DNA of 64,000 nt from Limnoperna fortunei (lineage: Eukaryota; Mollusca; Bivalvia; Mytilida; Modiolidae), in NCBI GenBank assembly GCA_944474755.1, contig OX104115.1, positions 71,586,993 to 71,650,992 of the forward strand, read 5' to 3'. Both the position numbers and the translations under genes were made by a program. Within the stretch, counting starts at the first letter, position 1; every line of letters begins with the position of its first letter. Shown here piece after piece: positions 1-13,400 of the stretch. Below the pieces are notes generated by a model, which did not search any database, was not told where the DNA came from, and saw only the letters and a program-made list of their open reading frames with translations.

Positions 1-715
1 CTCTGTTAGGAGGGGTATTATTATAGGGAGTAACTGTGTGTGGTAAGGAAATGGCCTCTGTTAGGAGGGGTATTATTATAGGGAGTAACTGTGTGTGGTA
101 AGGAAATGGCCTCTGTTAGGAGGGGTATTATAACAGGGAGTAACTGTGTGTGGTAAGGAAATGGCCTCTGTTAGGAGGGGTATTATAATAGGGAGTAACT
201 GTGTGTGGTAAGGAAATGGCCTCTGTTAGGAGGGGTATTATTATAGGGAGTAACTGTGTGTGGTAAGGAAATGGCCTCTGTTAGGAGGGGTATTATAATA
301 GGGAATAACTGTGTGTGGTAAGGAAATGGCCTCTGTTAGGAGGGGTATTATAACAGGGAGTAACTGTGTGTGGTAAGGAAATGGCCTCTGTTAGGAGGGG
401 TATTATTATAGGGAGTAACTGTGTGTGGTAAGGAAATGGCCTCTGTTAGGAGGGGTATTATAACAGGGAGTAACTGTGTGTGGTAAGGAAATGGCCTCTG
501 TTAGGAGGGGTATTATTATAGGGAGTAACTGTGTGTGGTAAGGAAATGGCCTCTGTTAGGAGGGGTATTATAATAGGGAGTAACTGTGTGTGGTAAGGAA
601 ATGGCCTCTGTTAGGAGGGGTATTATAACAGGGAGTAACTGTGTGTGGTAAGGAAATGGCCTCTGTTAGGAGGGGTATTATAATAGGGAGTAACTGTGTG
701 TGGTAAGGAAAATAT
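1..715. repeat. 55-bp tandem satellite, 13 copies
   Basis: A head-to-tail array with an exact 55-bp period; units start at 1, 56, 111 and so on to 661. The array is cut by the window start, so it is longer than seen. Units are nearly identical and differ mainly at one site (TATTATTATA, TATTATAACA or TATTATAATA); copy 6 also has GGGAATAAC for GGGAGTAAC. The high identity implies recent amplification or homogenisation. It lies just upstream of a VWA exon, so it is probably intronic. Confidence 0.97.
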
Positions 716-1352
716 ATTTTATCATCAACCTTGAGTAGTGCTGAATATTAAAGGCTTTATATAATTAGTTATTGATTTAGATTTACAAATATTGATTATA
801 GTTAGTCTGGCAATCTTGGTTATCTGCTAAGCGTTTGCATTTAATGCCAAGTCAATAAAGAGTGAAGATTACCAAAGAAACTTGTTTATCCAGAAAAATT
901 CAATATTGTATGGTTGGTAAGAGAAAGAAATTAAAAAGAAACTGTGAATTGTATTGGTATTGATTGTTCATAAAATGTTCTTTCTAACTTCCAACCCCTT
1001 ACCCCTTTCCTACTACAAGTCTTTTATGGAAAAGCTTAGCCAAATAGTCTATATAGTAAGTAATGATAATTTGTCGATGCCAATGATTTTATAGCTACCT
1101 TATATTTTACCTTTATTTAAACAAACTAAATATTTACTTTTATAAATATTGGCATGAAATGTAAATGTTTTGTAAATGTTTGTAAATGTTTGGGTTAATA
1201 AAGCAGTGACAATTTAAAGAAAACAAACCACAAGGGATGATACTCATCTATCATAGAAAAAAATATTTTTTTACTATCAATGGAATGATTTTTTTAATAA
1301 TAGGTCATGAGGTAGAATGAAAAATGCAGCAATTTTACTGTTATGTTTTTAG
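716..1352. other. Intron, unique AT-rich sequence
   Basis: Sequence between the satellite and the first recognisable exon. It has short direct repeats of TGTAAATGTTTG near 1155-1190 and a polypyrimidine tract before the acceptor AG at 1351-1352. No other feature is visible. Confidence 0.6.
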
Positions 1353-1491
1353 GATTGACTGGTTAAAGCAGGGTAGTAGAGCATTGTTTGGTACTGTTAT
1401 AGAGGACCAGATATATGTCCTGATAGACACATCAGCCTCCATGTTACCTAGTATATCATTCTTAAAGGATAGGCTGTTTGTACTGATGCAG
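1353..1491 (+). CDS. Exon: VWA domain start with MIDAS DxSxS
   Basis: Acceptor TTTTTAG precedes position 1353 and donor CAG|GTGTGT follows 1491. The frame reads a basic lead-in, then QIYVLIDTSASM, the first VWA beta strand with the metal-binding DxSxS motif (codons from 1426). An upstream Met at 1324 lies in the intron and is not the start. The exon begins with the third base of a codon and ends in phase 0. Confidence 0.88.
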
Positions 1492-4400
1492 GTGTGTTAC
1501 CTTTTAAGCTAAAATTCATTTAAATGCAACTGTGAAATACTAGTAACAGTATGCCTGGTAATCAATCTGGATTGTCCAGATATTAATAAATATAGTATAA
1601 ATTATTTTCTAATTTGTTTAAATACTTTTCTCTGATTCATGAAGACCAGAAGCTTTTGTGATGTTTCAAGATGTTTGTGAATTTAAATGGCTGATAACAG
1701 ACTTACCAGATTTAATATATCACTTTGCTGGTATTTGGTGATGTCTTACCCAAAAATATTAAATTTATTAGTATACTTTCACAAAATTGATTTCTGGATA
1801 AATTTCTACCATTGATGATCAATGTTACACATTTTTATAACTAGATCCTTTTATTTTGTTTTGGAAAAAAATATATTCTGCGGCTTCCATGTTAACATTT
1901 TTCTTTTTTATAGAAACAACATAAATCAGAGTAAAATTTTTAATTGTTCATTGTTTTATTATTTTTAGGAGCAACTACGACACAAAAAGAAATTTAACAT
2001 GGTAGCATTTAATTCTAAGGCCATTTCTTGGCAAAATAGAATGGTTGACGTAACGGAACAGACACTGATTGGTGCTTGGAAATGGGTTCAGAATCTGTCT
2101 TGTTGGGGTTCAACAAATACCTACGCTGCTTTACAACATGCCCTGTCAGACCCAGGGACACAGGCAATATACCTGTTAACTGATGGAAGACCTGACCAGG
2201 TAATATATCATTCATCATTACCGGAACCCTTCTCTAAAACCAAATTTTAACTCCCAATTTCCCGACTTGTGTGCGAGTATGTACGGTAATTTTGTATATT
2301 TATGGAACATTTCAAATTTCTGCACAAGTTATACAATATAACATGGTTTGGGTCTGTTTACGCCTAATAAACTGCGAAGCGGGTTACAAATGGTTTAAAC
2401 AAACCATGTTATAGAGTATAACCTTTTCTGAAATTTTCCTTATCATTTTATTTTAACTATAAATCTTGACAATTTTAATGGTAAAAACATCGATGACATC
2501 AGGGACTTTGAATTTTAATGACAAAAGAATAGGTCATGTGATGAACGCATGTTATGTCATATATAATTTTTTTTGTATATCGTAGAATATGTGTTGTTCC
2601 ATTTGAATTAGCCATTCAAATTTCAGCTTACAAAGCAAATTAAATTTTACTGCTACCACATATTTTGCAATGATTATTCTGGCCAAACTTTTTTTATATT
2701 TATGTAAATTTGCAATTTGAAATGTTTAAATTTATGTACACATTACATTTAAGTGAATTTTGTACAGAACTTTTTGTTTGTTCCAATTTTTGCAGGATTT
2801 CTTTTTATGAATATCAAATCTATTCAGTCATTCTCAGTTCAAAAGTAAATTTATAAATTAGTCATTTGCATGGACATCATTCAGTTCAAAAGCCACATTT
2901 TTTATCAAGGAGTTTAAGAGTTATTCCCTTTAGATTGTAAAAAATGCTCTTGTTAGGGCAGTAGCACAATCGTAAGTTTGATGGATTCAAACTTAATTTG
3001 TAGACAAGTGTGAAAACCACAGAATTTGTTATTAATGTCTCAGTTAATTTTAAAGACCATATTTTCTGTCAGGAATTAATGTCCCTTGTACATGTAAAAC
3101 ATTCTATTTAGCCAAAACAGTTCATTAATATATTTCACTCTTACACTTAATGGTGTGCAAAATTATGAGCCAAAATTAAATTTGTTTTCTTTTTTCATGA
3201 ATCCCAATAATGTTCTCCAAATTGAATGTAAACAGTGTTGGTTGGTGATGCCCTATTAAAGGTACAGTGTTAGACAAAATAACATTATATGAACAGCTGA
3301 TGAACATTTAATTAGGGCTGCGGACACCCTACAGTGATCAGTCTGTCTGCCTGTCCAAACTAATCGTGTCGGAGCTATAACTTTTTTATCTTTTGAGGTA
3401 GGCTTTTAATTATTTAGTATGTGGGTAGATAATATCAAGGCAATGTGTCGCATACCGTGGTTGATGATCTTTGAGCTCAAGGTCAGCGGAGCCCACAGAG
3501 AAGGATACCATCTCACTGATATTTAGTTTATTCTTTTGTTTTCAGCCACCAAAGTCAATTGTTGCCCAGGTACAGATGCAGCACTGTGTCCCTGTTCATG
3601 CTATTTCCTTTAACTGTAATGATACAGAGGCAAACCAGTTCTTGTTTGATCTGGCTCAGGCAACTGATGGAAGATACCATTATTTCTCAGAGAAAGGGGT
3701 GGATGCAGAACAGCCTAAATCATGGGAGGTGAGATGTACAATGTGTAAAAATTCAATTATCTCATAAAAATGTGTATTAAAATATTCAAAATATTTGGTA
3801 AGACAAAGTTAAAAATATTCAGAAAACTTTAAATGACCTTGGCTATGTCAAGTGTACCAAAATAGGTTGTTGAAGCAAAACATATAATTATTGGGATGAA
3901 TATTTATATAAGATGTTTTTAACTTCAGTGATTTTTGACGGTTATTTCCTTATATTTAAGCCATGTATAAAAGTTATTTTACTTTGACAAATTTATTCTT
4001 TAGTAGTTATATCAATACATCATTCGTCTCCTATGGTTACACAGTTCCAGAGGTGACTAGTGAAAGTATTCATTGTTAAGAGTCTAGTTTTAAAATGATG
4101 CTTATAAACTTGACATTATACATGGTTAAAACATTTTAGATGTAAGAAAGGATACCAATAAAATGGTAATTAAATTGACAATTTTATAAATTTTGTGTAA
4201 TGGGGGTCTTAAGGATGGCCAAATTTCTGGATGTTACAATATCCTAATGTTATTCAAAAGCAGCTGAAAATTATTTTGTAGCTTTTCATACTTCCTGTCT
4301 TATGATCACTGACATTATCCATATATTCAGGGAAATAACCCACCCCCTTGCCTGCATCTCATTGTGGATCACTGACATTAACCATATATTCAGGGGAATA

Positions 4401-7400
4401 ACCTACCCCCTTCCCTGCATCTCATGGTGTTCATCATATAGGTATTTAATACTTTTTTATTCTTGACCTAACTCCTATGTTGACAGAGTGAAGATATAAG
4501 ATTATTAAAAGAGGAAATCAGGAGAGGATTAGAAAATCTTCAGAAAATTGAAGAATTGAGAGATGAATGTTCAAATTTATCATGGAAAAGTGAAATTGAA
4601 TTAATGAAAGAGAGACGATGTAGCAGGTAATGTAACAAATGTAACAGATAATTTGTGTAAATTTAGACTATTGTCTATGGTTAAAGTACCTACTTTGTAC
4701 TTATTGTCTGCTTAAAGTGAAATTTTCTGTCCTTAATTTTTATTTATGCTTAGTCACTCTATTAAAGAATGATATGTTGCTGAGGCATGGAATTTGTAAA
4801 TTTAGTTGACCTCAAAATATTTATTATGTATAAGTTTTCAGTTCTTAAGGATCTTTCATACATTTAAACCAAATATCATGGCCTTCGTTATTCACTGTTA
4901 TTTTGTTAGAAATACTGGTAGAATTCAGATAGAATTCCATAACCATGACAAACTCTATGTGTTTAGAAGTAAAAAGAACCCCAAAATTTGCACACAAAAA
5001 GTAAACATTTAATGTTCTACAAATACATCTTAGTGACTAGCATGGCCACTATTGAACCTTACAGCTACTATTGAAACCTATTCATAGCTCCACCATTATT
5101 CTGTTTTCAGGGATCATGCACTGCCAAACACAGACAGACCATCAGCTGTACCAGCTATGGATCCATCTGAAATTTTCCGTCCAGATCCTCTGAATATTCC
5201 AAGACCAAAGAGTGCCCCTCCTCCTAGGGAAAGAGAAGTTCCATCACCCCCTCCCAGATCAGCCTCACCACCTGTACAGAAGTCATCAATAAGGATTCAT
5301 AAATATTCCAGACCAGTCAGTGCTAGAAAATCATCTACACATCCACTAAGTGCATGTAAGTTTGTATGTAAAGTCAGAGATTTTATTTAAGTTAAAATGA
5401 AATGTAATTCTTCTGGAATAATGTGAAGTTACCAATAAGATTTTCACAATTAAATCTGTGAGGAACTTCCTTTAACTGTATAATTGTGCCTCTTGTTTTT
5501 GTAACTGTACCACAAGAAAGTCTGACTGATAAAGTACTTTTTGCTATTATGTGCTCAGAGTTAAAAAACAATAATACTGGTAGCTACCTAATAATCTCCA
5601 GTAATAGTTAGGGTATCATATAAACTAGTATTATCATGATAATTATAGATTATTACACTGAATTTTGCTTATATGCAAGAGTATCAGCCTGAGACCCCCA
5701 TATCAATCAAGTCTCAGAGCTTCAATCAAGGGCTGATACAAGGTATGATATGGAGTAATGCAATGTTTAATCTATTTACCACATATTTTAATCCAAAAAA
5801 TCTTAAACTTTTTATAAAAATAGATTTTTTGTAATTTTAAATCATTTAACAACAAAATTCTAAATTTCTTGCGAAATCATTTTTTGACCAGTGATATCTC
5901 CATTGTTACAGGCTAATATCGATACTATTGATGATGGGCTGATCAATATCAACCTGTCATCTTTGGTGACCTCATCATGGCTGATACTGGGTTACAACTT
6001 TCTGCTGTATTGCATGGGCAAAACTGTCCATATCACTGCTAAAAATGTGATTAAATTATAGCTGAGTAGTGGATATTACCCTTCATACTAAACCCCTATG
6101 GCTGATATTAGGCGCTCAGTATGAAAATAGCAATGATATTGAAAATGATATGTATTCATTATACAATTAATGACTTTTTATGAGGTTGACATGAAGATTT
6201 ATCAACCTGAAGAAGTGAAATATTCACCGAAGCCAACGGCTGAGGTGAATATCACTTCTGAGGTTGATAAATCTCATGTCAACCTGATATGAAAAGTCAA
6301 CAATTGTTTTATTAAATGACCCAAGACCTGTGAATAATTTCATGATATTTCTCCATATCCTTTCAGATGTTTTGATAATTTTCAAAGGCAAATTAAATCT
6401 CACCAGATATTGGACTTTAAAACATGTTAAAGTAAACAAGATAAATAATTTTCAACAATTCTTCAACAAATTTAATTTAAAATTTAACTTTTATCACAGG
6501 AATAAAATGTATCACAGAACAAATTTAACACAACTTTTATCACAGGAATAAAATGTATCGCAGAACTGCATGTAGTTTCAACGATTTCTTCACTTCAAAT
6601 TGTAGTTTATTGTTATATTAGAACAGTTGTTAAAAACTGGGAACTGTAACTGTGGTTGTCTTGGGACCATGTAATTGAGTGTTCCATTGTAACGGTTTTC
6701 AACTGTACTATTGAAAACAGTACTATTAGAAGAATGTCCGGGTTGATTTTCTTTATTAAACGTAGGCAAATCAATTGACAACAAAATTTCATCAAAGCCA
6801 TCATTTTGTAAGTCTTGAACTAAATCCCCAAATTCGGCATTTGTTAACGGCTGAATTTCAAATTTATTGTCTATTGGTTCACTGATGCGCACTTTTTTGG
6901 GGTTTCCACTAGTATTTGGACGCAAGGTAGACAAAATGGTGTCCGTCATTTGTCTCTTAATGTCTTTACCTGTATAACCACTGTATGTATAATGTGCCGA
7001 GAAGCGAAATTTCCTATATTGTCAAGGACATTAACAGAAGTTGCACGCAAAGAGTGGTTTGTATAACGACGAGATAAACCAGCACTTTCAGAAATAAGAG
7101 GCATTAGAATTCCAATTGTATTGTGACCCATAGGAACGCTGTCATACCATTTCAAACTATTGGCTTTAGTACTTGGACGTTGGAATAAACGGTCACACTT
7201 ATTTCCCCGCAGATGTTTTGCGTACTTGTGGAAAGACCTCACCAGGCACATCTCATCTGTAAAATAAATAATAAATAGCATGAATAAATTTTACTTTTTA
7301 TCTATTTTCTTGTATGATTTTTTTTAAATTTAGTTTTCAATTTTTTTCACTGTTTTTTTTTTAATTGTTTTTTTTTTTAGTTTTTAATACACATTTTTAA

Positions 7401-10400
7401 TCATGACAAACAACAATCATCATCCACAGTTATATATAGTACAAAATGTAAGTGTACATGCACATTTTACTGTCAATTGTAAAATTTAATCATATCATAT
7501 ATGCAAAATAACCTACCATCTCTGGCATACATATGTCCATCTGCTGTGTTCTCATTGTCTTGATGATTTTTAGTCAATTCGTCCTTAACCATATAAATAT
7601 AGAGGCGCCCGTTACTGTCGGAAGTGGCTGCGAAATCTGTGATTTTCAATGTGTGTATATTCTCCCTACCGCGTCTGCCAAAATACAACATGATATCAAC
7701 GAATACTTTTTGCTGTAGTTTTACATTATTGTCTACATCAAAATATTCATACATTTTTTGAAGATCTGGGATTTCAATTGGTGGATAATGTGTTACACCA
7801 CCTTTACCTTGTCTTTTTAAGTCCTTGCCAACAGCTGAAAACACCTTGTTTGACTCTGTGAAGTCTTTTCCGTGAATTATATCTTTTCCGGAAGGCTGGT
7901 TACTTAAATAGCGATTAATTCCATGTCGGAGGCTTGTCAAACTTGATTTCTTATACAGTTCTCCATTTTCGGTACGGACTTCTGAGTAGAATTTTTTCAA
8001 AATAGCATCGAGTTGTTCATTTGGGAGGTCCTCGAAATCTTCGTCGTAATTTTTTTCACGTAAATAACTTTTAAATGTCCTAATGCTAGAATCTGTGGCT
8101 CTCTTAGTATTTTTGGCATCTTTCTCTGTCAAAATCTTATTTAATTGTTCCTCATTGATAGTTGCAAATCGAGATTTCTGTCCTGCCGGCTCCATCGCAG
8201 CCACTTCTGCCATTTGCAAACGTTTCTAATAACCCGAACTTAATTTGCAAGAACGCATTTGATTGGACGAAATACAAATAACGTCCAATCAAAAGCTACG
8301 TTTTATTTTAGTGTCTCTGTTTTCCCTTGATCTATTTTTGGGTACACGGTGCCAGTGATATGACATTTGTCCACCTCTCGCGCAAATTTGCGCGGTAGAC
8401 ATGAGGTTTGATCGGGAACATCGGCAAAGGATCTAAACCAATGAAAATGCTCAAATTTTCTAGTCATTTAATAATTGTAATTGTCACATTATAGTAGCAG
8501 ATTAATTCATATTGTTGTCATGACAAATACAATAAGTAATGTGTACCTAACAACAGAAAGAACCTGGTTCATAATTGTCATCATATGTTGTCAATATTTG
8601 TCTTATAAGTTCATCAAATTATCTATTAAAATAAGATATTCAGAAAAGTCAGCAGTTAATATATTTAATTTCAATCTATTTAGCAAAAATAGGAATTGCT
8701 TCTTTTCCACGAAGGAAATCAGGTACTTGTAAAGTCATGTAATCAGATGGTGATAGATAAACTCCAGACTGTTCTACATGTGTGAAATTGTTATATATTT
8801 ATACTCAACAGAAACATAACAGTAAATCATTTGGGGGAAAAAAGTTTTTATATGGTTTTGATTGTTGTTTGAATTAACAATGACTTTACACTGCTTTATG
8901 AATAAATATGATTGTTAACATTATTTTGGAATCTTATGGTTGTTCTATATTCTATATAAAAGTAGACAGACTGGAAATTTATCTAACTCCTAACCAAAAG
9001 CATGATTAGTTAAAAAAAAAAATGAAAATATATAACTGTGTGTTTGAATTAGACTGCATGTTTTGTATCAACTCACCATATATTGTTTTGTCAATTAAGG
9101 AATAGGAAATGTTAGGTTTAACAAACACACGCTGGTGTTATTTCATCAAAGGCTGGTTTCTGTTGACATTTGTGGCAAAATATATATATTTGGCATCAAC
9201 AGGTATTTAAATAAATGGGGTTTTCCCTATTTTAAAGTTTCTGAAAGTGGAGTTAAACATCACTCAAACAAACAAAACCTAATTTAAAGCAACCTTAATC
9301 TTTTATTTTGGGATTTTTTGGCCTGGTTGCACAAAGTGCAAACCTGGGTTATAGTATGGTGATGTGGGGCGGGCGTGGGGGGCAGCAGTCAGGGAAAATA
9401 GGGTTCTATTTTGTATAATCAACTCCTTTACAGTTTTCAACCCAGATCTCTTAAACTTCACAGAAAAATTGCACATATATTGAAGTTGTGTACCTGCTAT
9501 TATGGAAGGGTTTGAGGATTTTTTTCCTAATTTTCCAGACTTGGGAACTTAGTCACTTTTCATAACATATGCAGAAGATGGTACCTATTTTGTGTAATCA
9601 ACTCCTCCTACAGCTTTCAACCCAGCCCTCTTAAACTTTACAGAAAGGTTGCACATGTATTGAAGTTGTGCACCTGCAATTATGGAATTGTTCAAGGAAT
9701 GTTTTTCTAATTTTCCAGACTTGAGAACTTAGTAATTTTTCAGAGCATTTGCAGAATATGGTACTCATATTGTGTAGTCAACTCCTCCTAAATTTTTTTA
9801 CACAGACCCTAAACCTTCTTCCAAAAAACTATTCCCTATTTATTAAGGCACTTTTAAGGCACATTAGTTTTCCTGAAATGTCATAACTGACTGAAGAACT
9901 CATCAGTAATGAGATATATTGACTGTTTCTTCTAATGTTGCATGACTAGTAGAAGAGTGACAACAACACTTCTTAGGATGCTCAAGTTTACAATTTTTAT
10001 TGATCAACTAGTTTCGGCAGTTGCCTGCTGTCATCAGGACAATTTTCATAAAATTACAGAGCTCAAGTACTATTTTTCAGGGAGATAACTTTAGTTTGAT
10101 TATCTCCCATTAATAAAGTTATAGAATGCAATGCACATATATTTTACAACTTGTGAGGCTTTTGGGTATTCACGATTACAAACTTATTGTTAACTGCATG
10201 TGTTTATGTTAAAAAATATTAACCAGGAGAAAATAATAATATGTGTGAATGGACTGAGACCCATAAAATCCAGATAATTTCACAACTAACACCAATGCTT
10301 AATAATTTTTTATTTTGAAAAGAATTAATGACATGTGTTAAAGCATTCAAAAGTATTATTAAAATCTCTGTAATTTAATAGAGAAACTTAATTAGAATGA

Positions 10401-13400
10401 ATCATTTAGTTTTTTAAAGTGAAAAACATTTAAATGTATGACATGTAATTCAAATTGCAGACAATGTACAACTTTCTATTTTTAGCACATACAAGAACAA
10501 GCTTACTACGTACAATGACCAGTACTGGCCGATTTGATCCAAATGAATGGTTACTGCCAGAAACAAGACATTTATTTGAAAAACAAGCCAAACATCAACA
10601 GCAGTTAGCTGAAGGTATGTGTCATTGTGATTAAACTTCTGTAGTGTGACTTTTGAATCTTTTTTCTTGCATCGTTCTTTCTAACTACTTGTTTTAAAAA
10701 CACTTCCTTTTCATATGCTTACATGCAGAATTGAGTTAGTATAACTGTACAAGCATAAAACATTTCATGAACTAATATAGCTGTTGCAATGCTAATTTTT
10801 GTTTAAAAAAATAATTTAGCAAAAGTTTAATCTTTATTCAGGGAAACTATAAAACAACTTATGACCATTTAAAAAAATTTGTGTTCAATTTAATTTCTGG
10901 AAACATACAAGTTAAAATGTCTGAAAGTTGTAATGTGTGCCTAATTCACAATATATATTTTATCACAAACAAGCATCTGAAGTTTGTAAGGACTGAAGTT
11001 TTCCATACATTGTATTCTATTTTTAGCTCTTCAGCGTTTTCATCTTTCTCCCTACGTTGTGGAACGTAGAAATGGTATACATTTTTATGCTCAGTGTCGC
11101 TAATGTGCTTGAAGTGTTATACTATAACAGCATTGTACACATGATATATACATAACCACCATGATCACATGTGTTATCTCCCTTGAAAAGGACATCGGTT
11201 TGAAAGTGCATGAATTTTTGACACAGTATTTTTTGTTGCATGTTGATTGAATGACAGTTTGTGGTTTTTTTTTGGATCATCCTGACAAAATCCATTCACC
11301 TTTTTCTGTATTGTTTTATTTGCTTTTCATTTCTCATAATAGAACAAACGCATCTGTGGTTTTTTTTTATACATATCTACTATTAAACTGTTTCCGTAGT
11401 AAGATATATGTAATTTTTTTCTGACATTTAACAATTCTATAATGCCTAATTCATTAATTTTCACAATTTATGCGTAATGGTGCCTGCATTGACAAAAAAA
11501 GAATGCATTATAATATTTTATTGGATCAATTTCAGGGAAAAAGAACTTCCAGATACTAGCATTGAATATACAACTAAAGTAATCTGAAATTTTTTTTTAC
11601 ATAATTCACCATGATACAATTTAATGTTTGTCAATGATGGCATGATTACAAATAAAGTGTGAATAAATTGTTGTATAAATATGAATAAAGAGAAATGAAA
11701 AAAATATTAGTAAACTGCAGAAATAGTGTAATAGCGGATAATATGCAGAACTGTCAGAAATCACTCATAGACTGCTCCATAACAAACAATGGGACCTCTT
11801 TGCACCTCCACCAAGATAAACAGAACTGTCAGAAATGACTCATAGACTGCTCCATAACAAATAATGGGACCTCTTTGCACCTCCACCAAGATAAACAGAA
11901 CTGTCAGAAATGACTCATAGACTGCTCCATAACAAATAATGGGACCTCTTTGCACCTCCACCAAGATAAACAGAACTGTCAGAAATGACTCATAGACTGC
12001 TCCATAACAAACAATGGGACCTCTTTGCACCTCCACCAAGATAAACAGAACTGTCAGAAATCACTCATAGACTGCTCCATAACAAACAATGGGACCTCTT
12101 TGCACCTCCACCAAGATAAACAGAACTGTCAGAAATCACTCATAGACTGCTCCATAACAAACAATGGGACCTCTATGCACCTCCACCGAGATAAACAGAA
12201 CTGTCAGAAATCACTCATAGACTGCTTCATAACAAATAATGGGACCTCTTTGCACCTCCACCAAGATAAACAGAACTGTCAGAAATCACTCATAGACTGC
12301 TTCATAACAAATAATGGGACCTCTTTGCACCTCCACCAAGATAAACAGAACTGTCAGAAATCGCTCATAGACTGCTCCATAACAAACAATGGGACCTCTT
12401 TGCACCTCCACCAAGATAAAAAAACCATAAAAAGAAATGTTTGTCAGGTCTGCTGTAAGCATCCCATATTTTATTTGGTTTTACACTAATGTTCAAGAAC
12501 ACTGCAGGGAGTGTACACAACTCACATCCAGGTCAGACTGTAAGTTTTATCTTACATGTTACATATTTTGTGATATTTAATTCTTTAGATTACCTGGTTT
12601 TTATGATCATATGGTTGTTGTTAGAATTGTGTGTGTCATGATAACAGTTTTCTTTTAATGAAATGCTATAAAAGATATAATATACTATGTCATGTTGTCT
12701 AATCAAGACTCATCAGTTGCACTCAAACTGCACCCTCATTATACCACCACTTTTTTAAAATGAAAATTAAGTTTACTTGTATATGTGTATTTAACAAATT
12801 TTAATTACTTTGCATTGTCACAAACCACAGCCAGTCACTTTCTTGCTTCACTACCTCATACTGATAAGTGGTAGCAAAGTAAGAACTTGACCAGCCATGA
12901 GTATCTTATAGGTTATTTACGTTTTTTGAAACGAGATGCGTTTTCTCGTTCATATCTCATCGAAGGGCGACAGCCCTGAGATGAGATGACGAGAAAATGC
13001 ATCTAGTTTCATAACACGTAAATAATATGTTTATCGCTGTTTTGTAGCATTGTGACGTCACAGTGTTTCCTTAACGACGTCTTGACAGCGAGCTGAGATG
13101 GGCCCATCTCAAGCAAGTAGAGTGAGATGGAATAATACCGCACACAAAGATCAAAGGAAAATACTGCAAAATAGCGATAATGGCTATTATTACCAGGTTG
13201 CTATCTTAAATCCTGTTGTTCTTTTTTCATCTAAATTACCTGGGCCTCGGTGGCTGAGTGGTTAAGGTAGTTTGACTACTATTGATCATGTGGTCTGTCA
13301 ACACTGAGGTTGCGTATTTGAGTCTCAATGTGGGCAGGGTTTTATCCAATCTTTATGGACAAGGATTGCCAGTTTTCCTACCAAAGGTCAAAGGTTTTCT

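Larger units (their letters stand above)
6590..8219 (-). mobile_element. Crypton-type tyrosine-recombinase element
   Basis: A minus-strand element inside the host intron. It codes for a DUF3504-like tyrosine recombinase in two exons (8219-7517 and 7256 to about 6957) plus a C-terminal open frame to 6590. The termini were not found, and Cryptons normally lack terminal inverted repeats. A short palindromic MITE lies 0.3 kb away. A frame break near 6980 makes activity of this copy unlikely. Confidence 0.75.

Noticed and set aside
12025..12489. 154-codon plus-strand frame and 92-codon minus-strand frame over 11761-12489
   Set aside because: They are produced by the 75-bp tandem repeat, whose period is a multiple of three, on both strands at once.
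13243..13340. Possible tRNA gene (A-box and B-box)
   Set aside because: The boxes belong to a SINE head; no cloverleaf with matched acceptor stem is seen.
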